This document shows, piece after piece, positions 10,958 to 22,977 of a stretch of DNA of 64,000 bases (positions within the stretch are counted from its first letter, which is position 1; each line of letters starts with the position of its first letter). The notes under the pieces are model-generated. The model did no database searches and was not told where the DNA came from. It saw only the letters and a program-made list of their open reading frames with translations. The position numbers and the translations under genes are program-made. The DNA is from Holtermannia corniformis. Lineage: Eukaryota; Basidiomycota; Tremellomycetes; Holtermanniales. The stretch spans positions 1-64,000 of the forward strand of contig BCIJ01000032.1 of assembly GCA_001599935.1 (NCBI GenBank), given 5' to 3'.

Positions 10958-12541
10958 ATGCATCTCGCTGGCCGATCTCTCCTGCTCGCGGCCGTGCTCG
11001 CTCGCTCGGTGCGTGCGATCCACCTGAGCGATAATCGCCTGGCAGAGGTGTACAGTGTGATGGATCAGATTTCGACGCTGAGGTGAGTGCGCCTGGTGCG
11101 GTTGAGAAGCCAGCTGATCATTCATCCAGCTGGGAGAATGGTACGCAAGTGTAATCAAGTTCAACCTCGCTGACATTCTACAAAGGAACCCAAACCCAGG
11201 CGATCCTCGAATGGACCTACCCCTCACTCAGCGTCTTTTCCTCTTCTGATCTGTTCCCTCTCACGTCACCGCTCGATCCCAACCCAAGTCAAGTCATCGA
11301 CATTGCGCGCGCGACGCTCGAGAACCGCGTCGCCAAGCCTGCAAACTCGACCGTGATCGGCTGGGGCTTGCTGCCTGATGGCTCGGCGGCGGATCCCGCC
11401 AGCCTCGGTGTCTCGGTCGTGGTGGCAGGTGCGGCAGGCGAGGAGAATGTCAAGAACGTGAGCTATGCCGACGCGGCGAGGGAGCAGCTCGAGTATCTGC
11501 TGTATCAGGTCCCTAGGGTGAGTCCACGCTACGTTTGGCGAGTTTGCTTTGTACACACGGACCGAGCTCGTTGACCGTCTTTGCACCTTGCAATGCTCGA
11601 TCCTCTGCAACCCTGCTGACCCCACAGACCCCGTCCGGCGCCATCTCGCACCGCGAGTCGATTGCCTCGCTCTGGGTCGACAGCGTGTACATGACCCCGC
11701 CCTTTATCGCCTTCTACGGGGCCCAGACGGGTAACCAGACGCTCCTGCAGATCGCCTACGACCAGATCAGGCTGTACCGCGACACCCTGCGGCAAGATTC
11801 CGGCCTGTGGGCGCACATCTTGCTTGGGAGCGAGGTCACCGACGACGCACGATGGGCGACTGGTGCGTGTGCTGTCGCACGAGGCATATGCTGATGGGTA
11901 CAGGGAACGGCTGGGCGGCGGCTGGGATGGCTCGAGTGCTTGCGACCATTCTGCATTCAGACTTTGCAAACGACATGGCGAGCCAGCGTGCCGACCTGCA
12001 GTCATGGATCGAGGAGATCATCAACGCGGCCAAGGGTTATCTTGTACGTGTTCCTGTCGTACGATCCATCTGACGACGCAGACGACCAACAACCTGCTCC
12101 GCAACCACATTGACGACTCGAGTTCGTTTGAAGATACCGCCGGGACGACGCTGCTGTCGTCTGCCGCCTTGTACGTTGCTTGGCGGACCGCGACCACTGC
12201 TGACACTCCTCAGCCGCCTGTCCACACTCAATCTGACCAACGCGCACATTCCGTTTGCCATCAAGACGCTGTCGGCCGCCAGCTCGTACGTCAACTCGAC
12301 GGGCTATCTCACCCAAGTCGTCAACCCACTCGACTTTCAATCCCAAGGAACCGAAAGCCCCGAAGGTCAGGCGTTTGTCATGCTTGCGTACGCTGGGTAT
12401 CGCGATTGGCTCGCGCTCGGCAGCCAAGGGGCGGATGGAGCGGATCTGGGAGGCCCAGAGAGCGGCGCGGGGCGAGATGCGGCCTCGGCGTGGTCAAGCA
12501 TGATCCTGGCGCTGGCGCTGGCGTGTGCGGCGTGCTGTTAA
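10958..12541 (+). CDS. Secreted six-hairpin glycosidase (GH88/GH105-like), probably GPI-anchored
   Basis: ATG at 10958 gives a signal peptide (SLLLAAVLARSVRA). Exons join as ISTL-SWENGTQTQ and onward; about eight exons. Family signals: GWGLLPDG, GAISHRESIASLWVDSVYM followed by TPPFIAFYGAQTGN, LLQIAYDQIRLYRDTL, a WATGNGWAAAGMARVLATI active-site-like stretch and a DTAGTTLLSSAAL segment. These fit the alpha/alpha six-hairpin fold of unsaturated glucuronyl and rhamnogalacturonyl hydrolases. The C-terminus, SAWSSMILALALACAACC, is a hydrophobic tail of the GPI-attachment type after a small-residue stretch. It is therefore likely displayed on the cell surface or wall, acting on pectic or uronate-containing oligosaccharides; the exact substrate cannot be read from sequence. 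Confidence 0.8.
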
Positions 12542-13212
12542 TCTAGAATAAACGGAGATCTTGTAGACCGTGTATCAATGCATCCGACTGAACCAAACAA
12601 CTGTGGGGTTTGACGCGACGGGGATTCGGCAATTGCTCTCGCAAAATGTGACACTTGCCGTCGCACTTTCCGTCGCAGTCTTGACAACCACTCTGCAGAG
12701 ACGTTCGAAGCAAGCTGACCGAAGATCTGCAAGCCGCCTTGCTGCTGACGGGTCTGGCTGAGCCACCCTCGCTCATCCTTTCTATTCGACTCCGACCTGA
12801 TCAGCGAGCAACGGAGTCGTTGCCGATCTACTGACATCTTGATAGCACCCCATCCCACCCCGTCACTAAAGAGCCGCCGGCACCTCTATCCAGAGACGCG
12901 TCTGCGGACGTTGACCAGGCCGGTGGCTCTCCATATCGAGGGTCAGAGCAGTGTTCTTGGAAACTCCTTGCTATGGATTTCGCTTGCCTCGTCAGTGTAC
13001 AGGAGGTCTGGTGATTGATTGCGAGGCGACATTTGGTAGCTCTATTATGCATGTCTGTGCACGTCATCTGGGCGCCATGTTGAGCAGCCGTCCTGCCAGC
13101 TCGGCGGTTCCTACGGCCGGCGGTGCGCCGAGGGTGTCGACGTCGATCACTGTCCATCACGAGCGCGGACACGGTGGCGACCGTAGCGTCCCTTGACAAC
13201 CACGGTATCAAG
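12542..13212. other. Intergenic region, nothing recognised
   Basis: About 670 bp between the glycosidase stop and the Zn2Cys6 gene. Open frames on both strands are short and domain-free. It must hold the terminator of the first gene and the promoter of the second. Confidence 0.4.
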
Positions 13213-16074
13213 ATGGCAGGTGAGGATGCACGAGATGGCTCAGTCCCGCCGCAAGAGCCAGCACCGAAACCCAAGGCGGCCAGGCAGAGCTATAGCTGCG
13301 CAGAGTGTCGGCGGTGAGTGCCCGATAGGGGTTGATCCTGCTGATGGTCGCAGACTCAAGCTCAAGTGCTCGAGGTGGGTCACTGTCGATGGAGTACGTG
13401 CTGACTGGACAGATCATGGCCATGCACCTCGTGTGCGTTGCGAGTCAGCCAGTCGAGTCGAGCTGATGGGAGCAGGTACAAAGCGAGGATGTGCTCAGAT
13501 CTGTCCGGCCGGCGAGATGAGGACGGGCAAGGGCAAGAGGTGGGTACTGCGTAAGCTTGGCCTGGCTGACATTGCAGGTTGATCTTGGCCGACACGGAAG
13601 AGGTGCGAGGCTTCCTGGCCTTCCTCGCTGACATCACAGCTTCATCACCGCATTGCCCAACTCGAGCTCGCTCTTGCCCACGCCCACTCGCTCACCGCAT
13701 CCGACCCGCATCCCCTCCTGTCCTCTGCCTACCTGTTTGCCCCACGAGATGCGGCCACACCTACACATGCACCGGCCAACCCGCCATACACCAAGCCCGC
13801 TAGCAGTGCGGTCAAGCGAGAGACGGAGCACGACGAGATGGTCGAGGGTGACTACGGCACTCTGACCATTGGCAGCGAGGGCCACGCCGTGTTTGTCGGC
13901 AACGCAGCGGCCAGCGAGTACCTGCGTGGGGACAAGGAGGCCGGATCTCACCCTGCGGCTGACCACTCACCGCCGCTCGACACCCCAGGCGATTTTCCCT
14001 CTCACGGCCTCGACGTCCCGTTTGACTTGTTCCCATTCAAAGGGGCATCATGGACTATCGAGCGGCTACAGGCGGCGCTGCCAGACTGGGACACCGAGGG
14101 CAGAGTGCTGTGCGAGAGCTACTGGGACAACGTCAGCTGGCTGTGAGTCTCTTCCAGGCTGCCGCGTCTGACGCAAAAGATACGATTGCCTTCATCGAAC
14201 CGGGTTTGACAAGGACTTTCTCATCGCGGCATACTCGACGCAGGCACCACCACACGCACACAAGCTGGCATGCGTCTTCTTCGTCATGGCTCTCGGGTGC
14301 CAGTTCGACCTGCACCGCCCGCCTCGTGAGTCTCCATGTCGCGGCGAGTACTCACACGTAGACGATCCGCGAGCCGAACAGCTCTGCCTGCTCGGCCGCG
14401 CTTGCCTCTCATCCGCCGGGTACGAGCAGTCGAGCGTGGCGACAGTGCAGGCGTTCATGCTCTACGGTACCTTTGTGCTCAATGCAAAAGGCACCAACGG
14501 CGCCGAGGTCTTTTGGCCGATCCTCGGTACGGCCATGAAGGTTGCCATCAGCGTGAGTCTTGGTGACAAGGATGATGGCTGACCGCTCAGCTCGGGCTTC
14601 ATCGCGATGGCGCAGCGTTTGGTCTTGCCCCAGCAGAGGTTGTCGAGCGCCGACGCGTCTTCTGGGAACTCGTGGCGTACGAGCGCCTGCAGGCCCTGTG
14701 CTTTGCGAGGTGCGTTGTGAGTTCGAGAGCCGAGCTGACTGTCACAGGCCAAGCTCGATCTCGGGCAAAGTCTTTGATACCAAGCATCCTGGAACCAACT
14801 CAGCGGACGACTTGGACACCATGTGCTTTCACCACTGCAAGTACCGACTCGTCGTCTTCCTGGAGAGGATCATCGACGAGGTCAGTCGTCAGCGTTGAAG
14901 AACAGGATTGACGCCAGCAGCAAACCCGGATCGACCCAGCGCCGTACAGCGCGATCGTACAGCTCGACGAGGACATTGTGCAATGTGAGTCTGTTCGCGC
15001 CGGTCCCGACTGACACGAGCAGTTCAAAAGACGCTACCTGAAGCACTGATCCCCGCCGTGCACGTCAACGCGATGCCCTTTGATCGCATGCTGCACCCCC
15101 ACCTGGTCATCCAACGACTGACTATCCGCATGGTCATCAGCGTCGACCGTCTCTACCTCCACCGGCCCTCGTTTGCCCGCGCGCTCAAAGACCACCCAGA
15201 GGATCCGAGTCGGTCCAAGTTTGCGCACAGGTGGGTGCACACGTCGCGTGCTAGGCTGACCGCAGCTTTATCGCGCTCTACGAATGTGCCTACGAGATCG
15301 TCCACGCGTACAAGCAGCTCATCGTCTACCACCCATCGCTTATTGCCCGCACCTGGTTCATGCACTTTCACGCGTTTAGCGCGGCAGTCTGCCTGTGAGT
15401 CTGTCTGGTTCCGAGAACCGGCTGACTGTCGCAGCTCGGCCATTGCCATTCGCGCACCGCATACGGCGTTTGCGGCTCCGGCGCTGCAGGGTCTCATCAT
15501 CGTCACCGACCTGTGCATAGCGGCTCACGAGACGAGCCGCGCCAAGTACGGGTTGCCGATCCTGCTGCGCCTTCGCGAACGCGCTCAAAACTCGCTCAAG
15601 TCGGTGGTACTGACTGGCAAATCCCCAGTGAGCGACCCTCGCGAAGAAGATGATCTGTCGCATCTGGCGGAAAAGGTCAAGCTTCGCCGCGTTCAAGACT
15701 CGCCGGTGACAAAGGTGTACGACACATCACCGCTCGGTACCAACAGCTCGCCCGCTCAAAGCGTCGTCTACCCCGCCGTCCCATCGCACACCCGCCAAGA
15801 CTCGACCTACTCTTTGTCGTCCACCACGACCGCCCCAATGGCCACGCCGTGGTTTGGTCAAGACACGATGCGCAATGCAGTCGACCCGTCGTTCATCTTT
15901 GGCGACCTGCAGCAGCCGACGGAAGAGCACGTCTATCTCCCACCGCAGCAGATTGGCTCAACCGTGGTCAACATTTTCGACCAGGAGTTCTCAACCCCCG
16001 CAGAAATGGCAAACGCGTATTCTTTCGACCTCGACTCGTTCCTGTTGCAGTTTACCGGGCGTGCCGGCGAGTGA
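13213..16074 (+). CDS. Zn2Cys6 transcription factor with fungal-specific TF domain (1)
   Basis: ATG at 13213. The binuclear zinc cluster is split over several tiny exons: SCAECRR / LKLKCSR / SWPCTSC / TKRGCAQICPAGEM, giving the six cysteines, followed by TGKGKRLILADTEE and a short helix (RIAQLELALAHAHSL) suited to dimerisation. The middle-homology domain follows: FDKDFLIAAYSTQ, HAHKLACVFFVMALGCQFD, SVATVQAFMLYGTF, ILGTAMKVAIS-LGLHRDG and ERRRVFWELVAYERLQALCFARP. The C-terminal region is Ser/Thr/Gln-rich and may activate transcription. About eleven introns, the largest number in the left half. Its stop lies 4 bp from the stop of the convergent orphan gene. The target genes are unknown. Confidence 0.88.
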
Positions 16075-16078
16075 TGTA

Positions 16079-17026
16079 TCATTGATCTAGCATCCGGCTC
16101 CATCGAGCTACCTCTTCGACCGTCTGCACCAGCGATCGCTCATCCCATAGCCCGTCGAGAAAGCCACAGCGATTGACATAGGCCGCAGCGACCTCGCCCA
16201 GCGTTTTTCTGAGTTTGGACACTTGCTTTCGCAGCGCGCGGATGACGGTCGCCTCGACAGACATGGCGCCCGAGTAGGTTGTCGACGTATACGACGGCCG
16301 CGTCAGTACGGGTACAAAGACGTCGAGAATCTTGCCAAACGTTTCGACGTAACATGCCGTGTTGCGCCACTCGATCCCGGCTTCGAACGAGAGGAAGAGA
16401 CTGGCGCCGTTGTCGAGCGAGGGCGGGAGTGATTGCAGCTTGTTGCCGCCGATGGTATTGTCCCGTTCGAGCACGACTGCCTCGAGTGCCATGCCGGCCG
16501 GGATCAGCAGCATGCCGGATGGGATGCGTTCGATGCTTGGCTTTTCTGCAGGCATGCGGTCGGCCGGGACGAGCGAGCGAAGGGATGCAATCATCTCTTT
16601 GGCGCGCCTAGTGTCCATCCCGTACAGGGTGGGATCGACCACCAGGTAGTTTGCGACCTCGGCTCGGTCTGGCGGTGTGCTGGCCGGCGAGCCCGACCAA
16701 GTGCGCGCATGACCTTTGCCGGCACGTGGATCGCCAGCGCTGGGTGCTGCATGCCGCGAGACTGAGAGCGTGCTGGCGAGAGATTTACCAGCACCGACAC
16801 CGGCAAAGTTGGGTGGGAAAGAGGGAACGATCGCTGGGTCGAGATAGAGTGTCGATGCGAGGGACGAGGGCGATGATGTCGTGAGCGACGGCGGTGGTCT
16901 GAACAGGGTATGACCTTGGGGCGACATCCATTCTTTCTGCTGAGGGATCTTGTGAGCGGGCGAGGCATGGCTGCGAGAGCGAGGAGGGGGCAGGCCGAGG
17001 TGAGTCATTGTTGATGTCTTGCGCAT
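16079..17026 (-). CDS. Single-exon orphan protein between two transcription factors
   Basis: 315 residues from ATG at 17026 (a second ATG at 17008 also fits). The first 110 residues are Ser/Pro-rich and probably disordered. The rest looks globular, with NYLVVDPTLYGMDTRRAKEM, IPSGMLLIPAGMALEAVVL, DNGASLFLSFEAGIEW, a VETFGKILDVFVPVL segment and a C-terminal helical stretch, VIRALRKQVSKLRKTLGEVAA. It has no intron, unusual for this window. It starts 78 bp downstream of the second transcription factor's stop on the same strand and ends 4 bp from the stop of the first. Not recognised; calling it real rests on length, codon-like composition and the compact globular half. Confidence 0.65.
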   Translation of the reverse strand: MRKTSTMTHLGLPPPRSRSHASPAHKIPQQKEWMSPQGHTLFRPPPSLTTSSPSSLASTLYLDPAIVPSFPPNFAGVGAGKSLASTLSVSRHAAPSAGDPRAGKGHARTWSGSPASTPPDRAEVANYLVVDPTLYGMDTRRAKEMIASLRSLVPADRMPAEKPSIERIPSGMLLIPAGMALEAVVLERDNTIGGNKLQSLPPSLDNGASLFLSFEAGIEWRNTACYVETFGKILDVFVPVLTRPSYTSTTYSGAMSVEATVIRALRKQVSKLRKTLGEVAAAYVNRCGFLDGLWDERSLVQTVEEVARWSRMLDQ

Positions 17027-17104
17027 CCGCGCCGAGTTTCTCCTTTGACCTTCCTTTGTCAGTAGCGTCGGGCAAGAATCCCAAAGGCAGTGTATCCATC
17101 GCGC

Positions 17105-20100
17105 CTACATGCCCTCGTACGGCAACGAGTCGTTCGGCATCGTCCCCACAATCCCTGCGTCGTCAGCGCGGCCGCCAAAGCAACGGCTCACCATCAACAA
17201 GCGTGTTCCAAAACAGGGTGCTGCTCTGCAGGTCGCCAGGCTGCGGGGCGCTCGCCGGATCGTACGCCGTTGGGTCGGCCCACTGCGAAGGGTCGACCCC
17301 GGTCGGAAGCGGCTGCGGCGTAATGTATTGCAAGCTGCCGTTGCCGACGCCAGGCATGACCGGCGTGAGACCCGAGTGCTGGCGAACGCCAATATTGGAC
17401 TGGGATGCGATGCTTGCTTGCGTCGCCACATGGCTCTGCGAACCCGGCACAGAAGTGTTGTGGAGCCAGTAGTCGAATCTAGACCGTCAGCAGTTGACAA
17501 GCAGCAGCCACTCACAGCCTCTGCGGCAGGTCATCCTCTGGACTCGGCACGGCATTCGGGCTGATCTGCATCGGCGGCGGCATCATCCCATTCGGCGCTT
17601 CTCTGGGTGAGAGGTACTTGGCGTCCATGGTCGGCGTTTGCGACGAGGTGCTGCCCATCGAGCCCGTGCGATCGCGTCCAGGGGGCGGTGGCATGGGTCC
17701 CGACTTGGCGCCGCGTTCGAAAGAGGTACTAGCGTGCCACGGGTGACGCGAAAGAGGGATGCCCTGCGGCGAGCGTTTCGTCTCTGCCATCTCTTGCCCG
17801 CGCCGGTTGAGCGTGTAGATCTGTTGTCAGCGGCACTCGAGCGTGACGACTTACGATTGATGCCTCTTGCTGCGAAAAGTCGTCCATGTCAAGCGTCGAG
17901 TCGAGTGGGTGCTGCTCGAGAAACGTCTGCAGGATCATGCGCATGTCCTTGGACAGCGGTCCTCTCTACGCCAGTCAGCCAGGGCTAGGCGGTGTGATGT
18001 ACGCACCGGGTCAATGATGATGCTGATGCCCTGCGAGTGTCAGCGGGTGGGTTGGCTCGTGGGTAGACGGACGGCAATCATTGCAACATTCTGAGGGTCA
18101 GTGACATCCAGGCGCCGCAGATTACTCACAAACTCGCGAAACGAGCCTCCGACCAGTGTCTCGATGAAATTCGGGCAGTCAATCTTGAACGCTTGGCGCT
18201 GGAGGGTCAGCCGGGCCCGAGCTTTGCGACGTACAATCTTGAAGTCGGTCACGGCGGATTCAAAGCACGTGTTGCGTGATAGACTGTAGCGATTGTTGCG
18301 CAGCTTGCGGAGGAGCCATGGGCGCTGCGAGGTCAGCCTGCTCCGACAGGGAGCTACGCACATGCAGAATGATTGTAAAGTGGAGGATCTCGGTCTGGAT
18401 GTAGTACCTGTGGATCGGGAGATACCACAGCGCTGGCACGTCAGCGCGGTCATGCAGCATACGACCCACCCGAATCCAAGGTCTTGTCGGGGTTCTTCAT
18501 GGCAAAGTGGGGTGGCATGTTGCGAACAAACTCGCGGAACTCGGCGTCGATCTCTTCCACGTCGCGATACTGAGCCGGCGTGCTGAGCCGTTGAAAGTGG
18601 TTGACGACCTGTGGTCAGCCATATCCTAGCAGATATCACCCACCTTGCCGAGGATCTTGGCGAGGCCTTGACGCAGCAGCAGGTAGGTCGCAAACGTCGG
18701 CTCGCTCAATGGCCGAGCGGGGACGGCAATGTTGTTCTCAAGCATACCAATCTCAATGTTGGTTGGAGGCCTGCCGGTCAGTACGATCAGCGGGAGCAAC
18801 GGCTTACAAGGTATCACAGCACGCGTCATCGATTGACATGGGCCGCCCGAGGAGACACGAGTAGCTGGGCGTGAGCTTTGTTGACAACGAGCTCACTCAC
18901 GTCCGGTCTGCGTGCAGCAAGTAGCTCCAGATCCGGCGGCGGTATTCCGTCTCAAACACGCTGCAAGGTCAGCATGCACGCGGCGCGAGCAGACTCACCC
19001 CAAGCCGAGCTTTTTGCCGTCGCGATGGAGCCCGATCGCTTGCGCGACTCGGATCGCCGTCCCTATCTCGGTCCAGCCTTCTGCCAAGCGGCGCTCGTGG
19101 ATAAGGACGAGATACATTGCGCTCTACCGGTCAGTCGCGAACAACCTGCAGCGACTCACGAGAATCCGGGCCTCGACCAGCTGCAGGCTTTCCGACTTGA
19201 TCGAGACGGAGATGGTGACGGCGAGGCGGGCTGGGTGGTAAGCGACGTTGGGTGCTAGTCACTCACTCGTCCAGTACAGCCGCAGACTCGACGCTTTGCG
19301 CGTCTGGTCGGGTCCTGCCCACTCGAGCGGCGCAAGACGGACCGAGATGGCGAGCACGATGAAGATGAGCGGGAGAGCGAGCACCATGGTCGAGTCCATC
19401 GAGTGAGCCTTGCGGTACACATCCTCGTACGCTGCAGAGGTCAGCCGGGTCGGCGTTGCGGGACGTACAGTTGCGGAAGAGACGCTCGTCGATGGGGTAG
19501 CGCACAAAGTTGACCTTTGTAAAGAACCAGTCGATCAAGCGGTCGGCGAATGGTTTCGGTGGCAGGTCTTGTATGATCTCGGTCACGCGGTAGGGATGTA
19601 CGCCGCATTCGTTGAAGAGGCGCTGCCAGTCAGCTTGGCGTGGGATGCGATGGCTCACCCTCAGGTTCTCATCGGGCGTGCCGTGGGAATCGAGCGAGAG
19701 TTCGACGCGTTGCGACGACGGCTTGAGCTGGCAAGGTCAGCCACGCAAAGAGATGGAGACGCACCGATTCGGGAAGCGGATTACGACTGCCCGAGTTGCT
19801 GCTTTGGTCAGCACGGTCCACGCTGGCCGCACGCACCGATCGAGCCCGCCGAGGAAGACCTTTTCCGCCTCTGCGTCATCCGGCTCCATGCCTGGTTGCT
19901 GCTGGGCCACGGCCGGCAAGTCGTCCGAGATGCTTCTGCGAGAACTCGAGCCCTGGGGATCGGGCTGCGATTGTGACTGGGAACTCATCGATCGTTGCCG
20001 GCGGCGCGCGTCGTCCTCGCTCCCAGCGTGCACGTCACCCGAGCGCGAGGCTGGGCGGTGAACTAGCGGGGACGATCAGTGTCCCGAACCCAATCAGAGC

Positions 20101-21011
20101 AGAGGCCGCAAAGGACTCACTGGTGCGCCACTGGGCGAGCTCGTGCCGCTTTTCTATCCCCGGCACGAGATCGACGAGAGCGTTGAGCAAGCCCTCGACC
20201 TTGTTCATGCGAGCCGAGATGGTAGGCGCGGGAGTCGGCGGGTTTGCAGTCGGCGGAGGCGTCGGCCCGCGCGAGTAGGGGACCTGTGCACGGGTTAGAA
20301 GGTTCGTTGGTGCCGGCCAGGGTTTGCGCCCGGCCCAAAGGATGCGCCCCGCTCTCGGGCCCGAGAGGCGGACTCACGCAGAGTTCAGGGACCTGGAGGA
20401 GCGTCAGTTGGGCAAACACGGAGCGTGGACAAACCTTTCGTGCTGTATACGAACATGATGTCAGCTCGGAAAGGAGGGTGGATGAGATGTGACGTACCGA
20501 CGCCTGGAGCGAGCACGGCCTGTCAGTAGGCTCCGAGGCTGGCGGGGACGTACAGTGTTGACACGGTGTTTCGCGATTGCACTGCCGTCAGCCGTGTCGA
20601 CGGGTGGGATCTCACCTTTTGCTTGCGTTTTGCGCACTGGGCACAGCTCAGGGCCAGGCGGCGTTTCTTCTTGGGCCTGGATGCGCCTTCTGGCGCTGGA
20701 GTAGCCGAGCGTTGAGCGGTGGAAGGCTCACCCTCGTCGGCAAGCGGGGCCGGTGAAGGTGCTTCGAGTTTGTGCACGATCCCTTGCGACTGGGAGCTGC
20801 TCGGACGGTTGTAGCTGTCTGTGCGCGCGTGCTGGTACCCGGCTGGCGGCTGGCGGTAAGGGTACGGCGACTGAAGCGGTGCGAGATGATAGCGTTCATC
20901 TGGTTGACGCCATTCCTGTGGCGGGTACTGACCCGATTCGTGCTGCTGCTGCTGCTGTCGCCAGTCGTACCTGTGGGCTGTCGCTGGGGGGGACGGCGGA
21001 GGGTAGGGCAT
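17105..21011 (-). CDS. Zn2Cys6 transcription factor with fungal-specific TF domain (2)
   Basis: ATG at 21011 (MPYPPPSPPATAHRYDW) after an open stretch; the N-terminus has a polyglutamine run and PKKKRRLALS, a nuclear-localisation-like segment directly before the zinc cluster CAQCAKRKQK / CNRETPCQHC. The fungal TF domain spans LPPKPFADRLIDWFFTKVNF, VRYPIDERLFR, HSMDSTMVLALPLIFIVLAI, GWAAIG-type helices, a segment near SDRPPTNIEIGMLENNI, FREFVRNMPPHFAMKNPDKT, and PIHRYYIQTEILHFTIILH followed by RPWLLRKLRNNRY. The Pro/Gln/Met-rich tail ends NDSLPYEGM-stop. About fifteen short introns. The exact exon carrying the last zinc-cluster cysteine near 20400-20500 is uncertain. Not an obvious paralogue of the factor at 13213. 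Confidence 0.85.
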
Positions 21012-21204
21012 CTCTCGGTGCTGATGACAGTTGAACACTGGAAAAGTAGAGTCGACAACGATCGGACACGAGGCGCGGCAGTCGGGAAACGGAGTTACGT
21101 AATCCGGAAAATCACATGAAAGTGGCCGGTGAAATCTCTAGTAGATGTCGATGTCGATGTAGATGTATGTATATCTCCAGCTCGGTCTAGGTAGTCCCAG
21201 CAGC

Positions 21205-22949
21205 ATGTGTGCGGCAAGGGTCGCTCGGACGGCGGCGAGCCAGCTCAGGAGGCAGTCTACCGCATCGATCGAGAGCCAAGCGCCATGGGTCGCACTGGAA
21301 GAACCCGACGGCCGGCGAGAGGAAAGACTGTCGCCAGCCGCAGTGTTTGGATCAAAGCGGATCGGGCTCGTCACCCTGCCAGACCAGTTGACGGCGAGTA
21401 TCCAGGCCCAGGTGCAGGGTGAGTGCCGTGTCTTCGGTCCGCGCTCATACCGTAGCGTCCAACCCTTATGATCTTCGCGAAGCCTACCTCTCCCTCTCGG
21501 CAAGCTATCAAGCTAGCAACGTGTTCACCCAGCCGTCCACATCGCCCAAGGTCAAGGTTCCGCGCGATCGTGTGCGTCAAGGCAAGGCCAAGCTGGAGAA
21601 CACGCCCGCGTTGGCACTCGCAAAGGCGGCCGCGCTGCTTCCGGGCGAGTACAGCGTCGTGGCCAACATTCTGCGCGAGCTCCGGACGCGACTCGGCGAC
21701 GACTGGCTAGGAGATGACGCCGAGGTGGTCGAGGTCGGAGGCACGGGCAGTGGTCTCTGGTGAGTACCAACACTACAGCCGAGCTGACCACAGGGCGCTC
21801 GCCGATTCGCTGGGATGCTTTGACCAGAGCTCCACCCCGCTCAAGGCGTACCACCATGTCCAAAACTCGCGGCACGGCTTGGAGATGGCTCGTGCGCTGC
21901 TACAGGGTGAGTTGGGTCCGACTGAGCGTGGCTGATGGCAGACACCAAGCTGCCGTTTGATGTCACGTACGACCGGCGGTTGAACGCCTTGGCTGGCAAG
22001 GTGAGTCTACCACTCACAGCGTTGCTGACGTGCAGCCACGCCTAGTCATCTCGCCATTCTACCTATCCTCGCTCCCCACCCGATCGGCGCAACAACACCA
22101 CCTCGCAGCCCTACTCGCCATGTCACCCCACTACCTCGTCCTCGTCGATCGCGCAACGCCTGCCGGCTGGGCCGCCATCTCGGCCGCACGCGAACACTTT
22201 GCATCCCTCGCAACCCACCACATTGTCGCGCCCTGTCCACACCAAGCTGCATGCCCGCTCAAGGACACGCGCGACATGTGTCACTTTAGCCAACGCTACC
22301 AGTCGACCGACGTCTTGCGACGGACAAAGCATAGCAAGCGTGGTGAAGAGGATATCAAGTATTCCTATCTTGTGCTCAGTGTTGGCGACCGGCCCGCCGC
22401 AGAGCACACCGGTGCCGGCCGCAAGGGCGGAGTCGCGCGCGAGGTCGAACGGATCGAGCGCCTCAAGCAAGACGGCAGGACCGAGATGCGCGAGGTCGAC
22501 AGAGTGTTTGAGCACGTCGAGGTCGACCCCGTGCCGTTCACGCCAGATCCCTCGCCGGTCGAGACCCAAGCCCAGCTCCGGACAGAGGCCTACACCTGGC
22601 CAAGACTCGTCTACCCGCCGCTGAAACGAACCGGTCACGTCGTCATGGACACTTGTCACTCTTCAGGTAGGTACCGTCGCCGTCGTACGTTGCTGACGTT
22701 GCAGGCAACATTGTCCGTCTCACCCTGCCCAAATCGCACTCGAAGCAAGCTTACCACGACGCGCGCAAGACGACCTGGGGCGACTTGTTCCCGCACACGC
22801 CAAAGGGCGCCGAGGTCGTGCGCACCCGCGGCGTCAAGCGATTGACCAAAGCCGAAGTCGTCGGCGGCGACAGCGGCGTGATCGACTGGCCAACGGCCGG
22901 GGTGGATGAGCGCGAGGAGCCCGACGTGTTTGTCAAGACGTTTGGCTAG
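21205..22949 (+). CDS. RSM22: Mitochondrial small-subunit assembly protein RSM22 (METTL17 family)
   Basis: RSM22/METTL17 has a Rossmann methyltransferase fold and is needed for maturation of the mitochondrial ribosomal small subunit. ATG at 21205 gives a mitochondrial-type presequence (MCAARVARTAASQLRRQS). Later motifs: SNPYDLREAYLSLSASYQAS, LLPGEYSVVANILRELRTRL, HYLVLVDRATPAGWAAI, then the cysteine segment APCPHQAACPL and MCHFSQRYQS, the family's metal or Fe-S cysteines, and GEEDIKYSYLVL. The C-terminal part has RLVYPPLKRTGHVVMDTCHSSG and a KQAYHDARKTTWGDLFP stretch. Six exons or so. It is divergent from the transcription factor at 21011 (193 bp between starts) and convergent with the next gene, stops 28 bp apart. 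Confidence 0.85.
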
Positions 22950-22977
22950 CTGTACATTATCGACCCATGTATTTACA

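Noticed and set aside
20930..20965. CTG repeat
   Set aside because: Encodes the polyglutamine run of the transcription factor; not a separate repeat feature of note.
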